In this document: one piece after another, positions 42,119 to 49,372 of the stretch
How the letters are laid out: each line of letters begins with the position of its first letter
Position numbering within the stretch: the first letter of the stretch is position 1
DNA from: JAJRXR01 sp041402005
GTDB taxonomy: Bacteria; Planctomycetota; Phycisphaerae; Phycisphaerales; UBA1924
NCBI GenBank assembly: GCA_041402005.1
Contig: JAWKTB010000005.1
Span: forward strand, 372,001-436,000
Reading direction: 5' to 3'
Length of the DNA: 64,000 nt
Notes under the pieces: generated by a model
What the model was told of the DNA's origin: nothing
What the model saw: the letters and a program-made list of their open reading frames with translations, nothing else
Database searches by the model: none
Translations under genes and position numbers: made by a program

Positions 42119-43489
42119 TCAGACGTGCTTGGGATCGAACGCGTCCTGGAGCGCGTCCGAGACGATGTTGAAGGCCAGGACGAGGATGAAGAGGAGTACG
42201 CTGGCCGATCCGACCTCCCAGAAGAAGAAGTTGGACAGGTCGTCCTTGCCGCTGGAGATCATGGTGCCCCAGCTCGGCTGCCCCGAGACGCCCAGGCCCA
42301 GGAAGCTGAGGATGACCTCGCTCTTGATGGCGCCGATGAAGAGGAGCGAGAAGTTGATGAACATGATGTGGGCGGTGTTCGGGATGACGTGCTTCACGAG
42401 GATGTAGGGGCGCCCGAAGCCGATCGCGGTGGCGGCCTGGACGTACTCGAGCTCCTTGATCTTCATCACCTCGCCCCGGATCACCCGGCAGGTGGAGATC
42501 CAGAACGCCAGGCCCATCGCGGTGTACAGCTTGACCAGCTGCAGCTCCGGGTACTGCGTGGGATTGTCGAAGTAGTGGCTCCCGGTGAACATGTACGCGA
42601 GCACCGCCAGCAGCACGAGGTAGGGCACGCTCGAGAGCGTCGAGACGAGCCACATCACGCCGTTGTCGACCCACCTTCCGTAGAACGCGGCCGCGGCGCC
42701 CAGCGCGGTCCCGATGATGACCGCGACCGTCGCGACGACGAAGCCGATCTGGAACGCCGTCTTGATCGAGTAGAAGCCCTTGCAGGCGATGGAGCGACCG
42801 GAGACGTCGGAGCCCAGGAAGGTGCGGAAGGCGTAGACGACGCCGTCCCAGCCCGTCGGCATCGGCATCAGCTCGCGCAGGCTCGCCTCGGCCTCGGTCA
42901 GCGCCTCGTCGAAGTCGGCGAAGACCCGTTCCGCCTCGGGCTCAGACTCGGCCATCTTCGCCCGGATGGACTCGGCCCCCGCGGTGTCGCCCGAATCGAC
43001 CGCCCGCTTCAGGCTCAGCTCGTGCCCGAGCATGGTGTCGCGCAGGGCGTCGCGCTTGTAGTACAAGGCGTTGAGCACCGCGAACTTCTCGCTGAAGGCA
43101 CGGAATCGCTCGATGACCTCGGGCAGGGGGGAATCGATCACTTTCCGCTCGGCCAGGTCGAGCTCGCCCAAGGCCTCACGCGGCGACTCGACGCTCGTGA
43201 GATCGCGGTCGAAGACCCGCTTCAGCCGATCGTGATGCCAGGCGACCTCGAGGTAGCGCTGGTCGATCGTGGGCTTCTCCAGGAAGCCGGGGTGAAGGCG
43301 GGGAAGGACGCGGATCCGCGTGCCGTAGCGGAGCTGCGCGTCGGTCGCGCCCGTCGCGTCGAGGATCTCCGTCCCGACGATGCCGAGGAAGATCAGGAAA
43401 TAGACGAGGATGATCCCGCTGGCGAACAGCGCGAGGCGGTTGCGCCGGAACTTGCGGACACCTCGGGATCGGAGGAATCGCCGGATCAT
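42119..43489 (-). CDS. oppC: Peptide ABC transporter permease (OppC/DppC-like) with large extra domain
   Basis: A 456-residue permease. After the first membrane helix (about residues 20-40) comes an extracytoplasmic stretch of about 170 residues rich in Glu, Arg and Ala that looks helical ('RAFSEKFAVLNALYYKRDAL', 'RKVIDSPLPEVIERF'). The normal core follows: 'FLGSDVSGRS' (family LGTDxxGRD), the membrane block from about 230, and the cytoplasmic EAA-loop with 'AATAIGFGRPYILVKHVIPN'. Typical OppC proteins have about 280-320 residues. The insert may contact the binding protein or the outer envelope. It overlaps OppB by four bases. Confidence 0.88.
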   Translation of the reverse strand: MIRRFLRSRGVRKFRRNRLALFASGIILVYFLIFLGIVGTEILDATGATDAQLRYGTRIRVLPRLHPGFLEKPTIDQRYLEVAWHHDRLKRVFDRDLTSVESPREALGELDLAERKVIDSPLPEVIERFRAFSEKFAVLNALYYKRDALRDTMLGHELSLKRAVDSGDTAGAESIRAKMAESEPEAERVFADFDEALTEAEASLRELMPMPTGWDGVVYAFRTFLGSDVSGRSIACKGFYSIKTAFQIGFVVATVAVIIGTALGAAAAFYGRWVDNGVMWLVSTLSSVPYLVLLAVLAYMFTGSHYFDNPTQYPELQLVKLYTAMGLAFWISTCRVIRGEVMKIKELEYVQAATAIGFGRPYILVKHVIPNTAHIMFINFSLLFIGAIKSEVILSFLGLGVSGQPSWGTMISSGKDDLSNFFFWEVGSASVLLFILVLAFNIVSDALQDAFDPKHV

Positions 43490-44469
43490 GACAGGCGGAT
43501 CCTCGGATCAACCAGGGCGTACATCACGTCGGTCAGGATGACCGAGATGATGAAGATGACCGCGAAGACGGCCACGAAGCCCTGGACGACCGGGAAGTCG
43601 TTCGCCCGGATCGCGCTGATGAGCTGGAACCCCATGCCCGGGATGATGAAGTAGATCTCGATCAGGATCGCGCCTGTGATCAAGAAGGGCAGGGTCGTCA
43701 TCACCCGGGTGATGATCGGGATCATCGCGTTCTTGAGCATGTGGACGAACATGACCTTGCGCTTCGACGCGCCCTTCGCCAGGGCGGTGATGATGTAGTC
43801 GCGACTCGACTCCTCCACCATGACCGCCCGGTAGAATCGCGTGTCGTACCCCATCGCGACCACCACGCCGATGATCACGGGCAGCAGGCAGTACGTCACC
43901 CAGTTGATCGGTCTTGCGCCCTCGCTCAGGAACGGCGCCCAGGGCTCGTACCCCTGGATCGCGAACGGCGTGTAGACCCCCTCGGCCTGCGGGAGCCCCG
44001 CCCCGAAGAACTGCCCGAAAATGATGTACACGAGATAGCTGATGCTCATCCCGAGAACGGCCAGGACCATGAGTGTCTGGTCCACCGCCCTCCCCCGAAA
44101 GTACGCCGAGACAAGCGCGATCACGATCGACAGGCAGACCGACGCGAAGAGCTCCGGAATCGTGATCGAGAGGCTCGGGGGGATGGAGCGGACGAGGATG
44201 TCCCGGACGCTGCGCCCGTCCTGCGCCCAGCTCTCCTCCTCGAAGTTGAAGGTCACGATCTTGCCCAGGTACTTGACGTACTGCACGATGAACGGATCGT
44301 CAAGGCCCATCTTCTTGTGCAGGAGATCGAGCTGCTCCTGCGTGGCGTTCTTGCCGAGGTAGGCGTGGGCCGGGTCGCCCTTGATGCGCAGCGCCCCCAT
44401 CAGGATGAAGATGATCCCCAGGTAGACGGGGATGTAGTAGAGAAGCTTTCGGAGAATGAACGCCCACAT
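43486..44469 (-). CDS. oppB: Peptide ABC transporter permease (OppB/DppB-like)
   Basis: A 327-residue permease. It begins MWAFILRKLLYYIPVYLGI and has the EAA-type loop 'DYIITALAKGASKRKVMFVH', followed by 'LKNAMIPIITRVMTTLPFLI' and 'IEIYFIIPGMGFQLI' as in OppB/DppB. Its length (about 310-330 residues) is normal. It overlaps OppC by four bases and lies downstream of the substrate-binding protein. It forms the translocation channel with OppC. Confidence 0.92.
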   Translation of the reverse strand: MWAFILRKLLYYIPVYLGIIFILMGALRIKGDPAHAYLGKNATQEQLDLLHKKMGLDDPFIVQYVKYLGKIVTFNFEEESWAQDGRSVRDILVRSIPPSLSITIPELFASVCLSIVIALVSAYFRGRAVDQTLMVLAVLGMSISYLVYIIFGQFFGAGLPQAEGVYTPFAIQGYEPWAPFLSEGARPINWVTYCLLPVIIGVVVAMGYDTRFYRAVMVEESSRDYIITALAKGASKRKVMFVHMLKNAMIPIITRVMTTLPFLITGAILIEIYFIIPGMGFQLISAIRANDFPVVQGFVAVFAVIFIISVILTDVMYALVDPRIRLS

Positions 44470-44538
44470 ACGCGTCTGGCCCGTCGTGCTCGGGAAGAGG
44501 ATGGCCGACCCGGGCCCGAGCGCCCGGGGCGGCGGGGG

Positions 44539-46395
44539 TCAACGCCCTCGGTCCGGGTGATCCATGTCCACGTCGAGGTACTTGAAGTAGGTGAAGAAGT
44601 CCTCGGTGGGCTTGAAGTTCAGGCACCAGGGCTGGATGACGTACTGGCGGGTCCGCGCCAGCGAGCCGCAGAACGGGGCGTCCTTGATCAGCATGTCACG
44701 CATCGTGGTGTAGATCGCGGTCCGCTCCGGGCCGGCCGGCATCGTGCGGATCTGCTTGTAGAGCTTGTCGTACTCATCGTTGTGGTAGTTGGAATGGTTC
44801 GCGCCGGGCGACTCGTTCGGCCCGTAGAACAGGGCCAGGTTGTTCTCCGCGTCCGGGTAGTCCGAGCCCCAGGCGAAGCTGAAGAACTGGGCCTTCTTGT
44901 TGTCCACGACTTCCATGAGCGGGGCGAAGTCGAGGTACCGCTCGTTGATCTGGATGCCGACCTCGGCCAGGTTCCGCTTCATCATCTCGACGATGCGGAC
45001 GCTCTCCTGTCCGTTGCTCGTGTACATCTCGATGACGGGCAGGTCGGTGACCTTGCCGTTGACGACGGTGTACCCCGCCTCCTTGAGCTTCTGACGCGCC
45101 AGGTCGTAGTTGGGCCCCCGCGTGGAGAACGGCGCCCGGTGATCCGGGTTGTTCGGATGCCCGTCGAGATCCGGCGGGATCGGGCCGTCGTACGCGATCG
45201 CCAGTCCGTTGTACAGCGTCTCGTTCATCTCGTCCCAGTCCATGGCGAGGTTGAACGCCTGGCGGAGGGCACGCTTCTGGTCGGTGTACCCGCCGACCAG
45301 TTCGTCCTCCATGTTGAACTCGCGGAAGATGAAGTCGAGCAGCGGGACCTTGACCTCGCGGAAGCCCTTGGCGGCCCACGACTGCTTGAGCGCCTTCGTC
45401 TCCTGGTTGAACGCCTCCGGGAACTCGGCCTGGCCGACCGTCGAGTAGTCCAGCTTGCCCGCCTTGAGCTCCAGCCACCGCGGCTGCGCCTCGACGAAGA
45501 ACGTGAACTCGATGCGGTCGACGAACGGGATCTTCTGGCCCGCGGCACTCGCCAGCCCCAGCGCCTCGTCCTCGGGCATGAACTCCGTCGGGTAGTAGGC
45601 GTCCCGGTACTTGGGGTTCTTGTAGACGGTCAGGCGGGCGTTGCGCACCCAGTCCGCCTCACGCTTGAGGATGAATGGCCCCGTCCCGACGGCGTGCCCG
45701 GCGAATCCATCGCCGTACTTCTCGACCGCTTCGCGCGGCACGACCGAGAGCTGGAACATCGCCAGGCGCCAGATGAACTGCTGGTTCGGCTCGTTCAACT
45801 CCACCGTGAACGTGTGGTCGTCGATGACCTTGAAGCCCTCGACCGGAGCGTCGTAATCGAACGTCTCCCCCGCGTCGATCCGCGCGGCCTGCGCCTCCTT
45901 GTACTCGTTGAAGCCCTTGATCAACCCATCGACGAGCCACCAGCTCTTGTACCGGTGCTCCGGGTCGGCCAGCCGCTTCCATGAGTAGAGGACGTCCTCG
46001 GACGTGACCTCGCGACCCACGCCTCCCTCGAAGCACGCATCGTCGTGGAACATGACGCCCGGCTTGAGCGTGAACTTCCAGTGCTTCCCGCCCTCGGTGA
46101 CCTCGGGCATCTCCGCCAGCAGCAGCGGCTCGAGTTCCAGAGGACGCTTCAGGTACTTGTACTGCAGGAGCGTCTCGTACAGACAGGACGCCGCCCGGTT
46201 CTCGTACGTCGTCGAGCCCATCACCGGGTCCAGCGTGCCCGGGCCCGAGGTCTGCATGGGGATCCGGAGCACCTTGTCCGCGGTCTTCTGCGTGCCGTCT
46301 CCACCACCGCACGAGGCGCTCAGCGCCGCCCCGATCACGCACACCGCCCCCACGACGACCCGCCAAGCGGACCACGCCGATCGTTCTTGCGTCAT
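44539..46395 (-). CDS. oppA: Peptide ABC transporter substrate-binding lipoprotein (SBP_bac_5)
   Basis: A 618-residue extracytoplasmic binding protein. A lipoprotein signal ends 'GAALSASCGGGD'. The mature part opens with 'KVLRIPMQTSGPGTLDPVMG' and includes 'WKFTLKPGVMFHDD', 'REVTSEDVLYSWKRLADPEH', 'LRQAFNLAMDWDEMNETLYN' and 'FFSFAWGSDYPDAENNLALF', the classic pattern of the OppA/DppA family. It is the first gene of the transporter operon, 69 bp ahead of OppB, and divergent from the BioF-like gene (170 bp between starts). Substrate could be oligopeptides or other solutes; the name oppA is only by family. Confidence 0.93.
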   Translation of the reverse strand: MTQERSAWSAWRVVVGAVCVIGAALSASCGGGDGTQKTADKVLRIPMQTSGPGTLDPVMGSTTYENRAASCLYETLLQYKYLKRPLELEPLLLAEMPEVTEGGKHWKFTLKPGVMFHDDACFEGGVGREVTSEDVLYSWKRLADPEHRYKSWWLVDGLIKGFNEYKEAQAARIDAGETFDYDAPVEGFKVIDDHTFTVELNEPNQQFIWRLAMFQLSVVPREAVEKYGDGFAGHAVGTGPFILKREADWVRNARLTVYKNPKYRDAYYPTEFMPEDEALGLASAAGQKIPFVDRIEFTFFVEAQPRWLELKAGKLDYSTVGQAEFPEAFNQETKALKQSWAAKGFREVKVPLLDFIFREFNMEDELVGGYTDQKRALRQAFNLAMDWDEMNETLYNGLAIAYDGPIPPDLDGHPNNPDHRAPFSTRGPNYDLARQKLKEAGYTVVNGKVTDLPVIEMYTSNGQESVRIVEMMKRNLAEVGIQINERYLDFAPLMEVVDNKKAQFFSFAWGSDYPDAENNLALFYGPNESPGANHSNYHNDEYDKLYKQIRTMPAGPERTAIYTTMRDMLIKDAPFCGSLARTRQYVIQPWCLNFKPTEDFFTYFKYLDVDMDHPDRGR

Positions 46396-46565
46396 GTCCG
46401 TCCTCCCGGCGTCCCGTTCGCCTTCTGATTGGATCCTGCGCCGCCGACCGGCCTACGGGGTCGCGTAGGGTAGCGGAGCCCAGGGGCATCCTCAATCCGG
46501 GCAGGCGCGACGGCGGCACGCCCGCCGGTGTACGCTGCGGCTGGTAGGACCGCACGGACGCGACC

Positions 46566-47711
46566 ATGCCTGACACAAAAACGCTCGACACACGCGAATC
46601 GCCCCTCGCCCCCGCCTTTGGGGGGTTTGACGCCACCTCGGGCGTGATCGATGGGAGGCGGGTCACCGTCTTCGCCGGGTGCAACTACCTCGGGCTCTCG
46701 CACCACCCGCCCGTCGTCGGGGCGGTCCGCGACGCCCTGGCGGGCTTCGGGCTCAGCGCCTCGGCCTCCCGCTGCACCTCCGGCAACACGCGCCCGCACG
46801 AGCAACTCGAGCGGGACCTGGCCCGCTACGTGGGGCGAGAGGCAGGGCTGCTCACACCCGATGGGTACATCGCGAACCTCGCCGCGGCTCAGGCGCTCGC
46901 CGAGGACCACGCCGTCGCCCTCCTGGACGAGCGGGCCCACCTGAGCCTCCGGGACGCCGCCCGGTGCGCCGGACTCGAGGTGCGGACCTACCGCCACCTC
47001 GACGCGGTCGACGCGGGCGTGCAAGCCGCCCAGCTCGCGCCCCGGGGCGTGGTCGTGATGACGGACGGCGTGTTCGCCGCCGACGGCTCGATCACCCCGC
47101 TCGACCGGCTCCTCGCGGCGCTTCCCCCGCGCGGGGCCAGACTGCTCGTAGACGACTGCCACGCCTTCTGCGTCCTGGGCGATCACGGGCGGGGCTCGCT
47201 GAGCCACTTCGGCATCGACGACCCGCGTGTGGTCCTGACCACGACGCTGGCCAAGGGGCTCGGGTGCGCCGGGGGCGTTATCGCGGGCGACGCCTCGTTC
47301 GTGTCGAGAGCGCGCCGGGCGAGCGCGTTCGTCTGCACGACGCCCACACCCCCGGCGCTCGTCGAGGGCGCTCGGGTGGCCCTGGACGTGCTCGGGCACG
47401 ACACACTCCGCTTCGAGCGGCTGGCCCGCAGCATCCGCCTTGTGCGAGGCGCTCTGGACGCGTGCGGGCTTCGCCCACACGACGCCCCGGTCCCGGTCTT
47501 CGCGATCGACCTTGGCTCCGCCGCCCGAAGAGTCGCCGCGTCGCTGCTGGACGCGGGCTTCTTCGTCCCGCTGGTCGCCTACCCGGGCGGCCCGTCAAGG
47601 GAGTACCTCCGCCTGAGCGTCAGCTCGGAGCACACCCCGGAGCAGATCGACCGCCTCGCGGGGGCGCTGGACGCGAGCCTCGGCGGAATGGCCAACGCGC
47701 AACCGGCCTGA
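46566..47711 (+). CDS. bioF: BioF-like alpha-oxoamine synthase
   Basis: A 381-residue PLP enzyme. The PLP Lys lies in 'LTTTLAKGLGCAGG'. The Schiff-base pocket is in 'LVDDCHAFCVLGDHGRGSL' (family: DDAHA.GvlG..GrG), with 'VVVMTDGVFAADGSITPLD' and 'SASASRCTSGNTRPHEQLE'. 8-amino-7-oxononanoate synthase (biotin), glycine C-acetyltransferase and serine palmitoyltransferase share the fold. BioF is favoured by length and the opening 'GCNYLGLSHHPPVVGAV'. No other biotin gene lies nearby. The dual 'FC' in place of the usual 'TG' after DxHA is notable. Confidence 0.8.
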   Translation: MPDTKTLDTRESPLAPAFGGFDATSGVIDGRRVTVFAGCNYLGLSHHPPVVGAVRDALAGFGLSASASRCTSGNTRPHEQLERDLARYVGREAGLLTPDGYIANLAAAQALAEDHAVALLDERAHLSLRDAARCAGLEVRTYRHLDAVDAGVQAAQLAPRGVVVMTDGVFAADGSITPLDRLLAALPPRGARLLVDDCHAFCVLGDHGRGSLSHFGIDDPRVVLTTTLAKGLGCAGGVIAGDASFVSRARRASAFVCTTPTPPALVEGARVALDVLGHDTLRFERLARSIRLVRGALDACGLRPHDAPVPVFAIDLGSAARRVAASLLDAGFFVPLVAYPGGPSREYLRLSVSSEHTPEQIDRLAGALDASLGGMANAQPA

Positions 47712-47849
47712 CGCCCCTCCACCACCAACCCGCCCCGACGCCCGAGAACCACCCGCCAGCGAGGCCAGCCCCGAGCCCACCCGTCGCGCGACCACCCGCG
47801 GTCGATGGGAAACCCGCTCGGAGTGTGTCCGGGTCGCGCGGATTCTCGC

Positions 47850-47877
47850 TTGATCGCGGCTCCGCCTGATGTACCTT
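47850..47877 (+). promoter_or_regulatory. Candidate promoter of the SGNH-like gene
   Basis: TTGATC (47850-47855) and TACCTT (47872-47877), 16 bp apart, 23 bases before the inferred TTG start. Confidence 0.4.
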
Positions 47878-47900
47878 TGAGTCTCGCGCGGAGGAGACCA

Positions 47901-49271
47901 TTGCGTCCGAGAGGCGATATCGCGGCGTGCATGGCTTTGGCGGCGATCCTGCCGGGCGCCATCGCCTGCGCACAACCCGATCCGACCGTTGCATATCAAG
48001 GCGCCGCCCCCGGGAAGCGCCCGACCCAGCACCCCCGTCCCCTCGCCTGGAATCTCGGCCCGCAGGTGCTCCCCCTCTTCAACGCCCTCGAGGGCGGGGA
48101 ACGCGGCGAACTCGCGATCATCGGCGACTCCGTCTCCTTCATCGCCAACCAGTACGTCTGGCATCTCAAGGGCCTGTTCGAGGCCGACTACGGCTCGGGC
48201 GGCGAGGGCTTCCTCTCACCCAGCGGGATGAACGGGAACTGCGCCGGCAGCGCCTACGTCCGGTGCGGGATCACCATGTCCAACTCCATCGGCGCTGGTG
48301 TCTCCACGAACACCGCCGAACGCAACCCCCGCTCCTACGGCCTCGACGTCGACGGGAACTATGGCCAGCTCGGCTTCGTCGACGGCATCCACGGGTTCCT
48401 TGTCTCGTCCGTCTTCGGGGACTCCGTGACCGTGCACTACGTGAAGGAGCAGGGAGCCGGGTCGTTCAAGATCCTCGTCAACAACGTTGACATCGTGATC
48501 CTCGACGCCTCGACCGACGGCGAGCCCGAGCACGCCACTTACACGGTCCAGCTCAACCCCGCGACGCCGGACACCACCAGCTCCCTCAAGCTGAGGCACG
48601 TCGATGGCGGACAGGTCTTCATCGACGGCCTCGAGATGAGCTCCAACCAGCCCGGGTTCGTCTATCACCGCCTGGCCCGCAACGGCGTCGGCCCGGACGA
48701 TTTCCTCCTCGGACTCGGCGAGCCGACCCGAACCTTCCTCAGTGAGCTCAGCCCCCACCTCATGATCCTCATGCTCGACTGGTCCTCGCCCACGTGGTTC
48801 GGCGTGTTCGTCGAGCAGACCAACGAGCTCCTCGACTTCTATCAGTCCGCGATGCCGGACACCAAGTTCATCCTGATGACGCATCACGCCTTCAAGGTCG
48901 GGATCGAGACGGAGGCCGACTGGTACTACCAGATCGCCCGCGAGCGCAACATCGGGTACATCAACCTCTACGACCTGTACTCCGGCCTGAGCGAACTCCA
49001 GGACCTCGGCTTCATGCAGGACGACGTCCACATGTCCGCCGCGGGCGGCGCCTGGTTCGCCCAGTACGTCTACGGTCTCCTCACCCACGCGGCGGGCGTC
49101 GCGCGGACCGCCGACCACAACCGTGACGACCACCTCGACGTGAGCGACCTGCTCGCCTACGTCCAGGACTTTGCCGGGCGCGATCCGAAAGCCGACCTCA
49201 ACCAGGACGGCACGGTCGACGCCGCGGATCTGCGCTCGTACCTGGACGCGTTCTCCCAGGCGATGCGGTAA
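47901..49271 (+). CDS. Secreted SGNH-hydrolase-like protein with dockerin-like tail
   Basis: About 456 residues. The start is inferred to be a TTG at 47901, with GGAGGAG just upstream. This gives a signal peptide (MRPRGDIAACMALAAILPGAIACA) that the next ATG would truncate. The frame is open back to 47805, but that part has no export signal. SGNH blocks: 'AIIGDSVSFIANQ' (GDSx) and near the end 'DDVHMSAAGGAWF' (DxxH). Between them are a beta-rich insert (about 120-230) and 'ILMLDWSSPT'. The C-terminus has two EF-hand-like repeats ('DHNRDDHLDVSDLLAYV' and 'DLNQDGTVDAADLRSYL'), the dockerin-type signal. Likely an esterase or acyl hydrolase acting outside the cell, with an unknown substrate. Confidence 0.75.
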   Translation: MRPRGDIAACMALAAILPGAIACAQPDPTVAYQGAAPGKRPTQHPRPLAWNLGPQVLPLFNALEGGERGELAIIGDSVSFIANQYVWHLKGLFEADYGSGGEGFLSPSGMNGNCAGSAYVRCGITMSNSIGAGVSTNTAERNPRSYGLDVDGNYGQLGFVDGIHGFLVSSVFGDSVTVHYVKEQGAGSFKILVNNVDIVILDASTDGEPEHATYTVQLNPATPDTTSSLKLRHVDGGQVFIDGLEMSSNQPGFVYHRLARNGVGPDDFLLGLGEPTRTFLSELSPHLMILMLDWSSPTWFGVFVEQTNELLDFYQSAMPDTKFILMTHHAFKVGIETEADWYYQIARERNIGYINLYDLYSGLSELQDLGFMQDDVHMSAAGGAWFAQYVYGLLTHAAGVARTADHNRDDHLDVSDLLAYVQDFAGRDPKADLNQDGTVDAADLRSYLDAFSQAMR

Positions 49272-49295
49272 CGCACACGCCATTCCCAAAGACGA

Positions 49296-49328
49296 AAGCC
49301 CCGCGTCGGGTTCGCCGACGCGGGGCTT
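49296..49328. terminator. Bidirectional terminator between convergent genes
   Basis: AAGCCCCGCGTCGG and CCGACGCGGGGCTT make a 14-pair perfect stem with a five-base loop, in the gap between two converging secreted-protein genes. T-rich sequence follows on the plus strand (TTGTTG), and CTTTCG on the minus strand. Confidence 0.75.
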
Positions 49329-49372
49329 GTTGTCTGAAGCGGGTCAACCACCCGCCGTGCTCGACCGCTCGG

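Noticed and set aside
43741..45984. Plus-strand open frame of 747 codons opposite oppB and the binding protein
   Set aside because: Antisense shadow; no domain.
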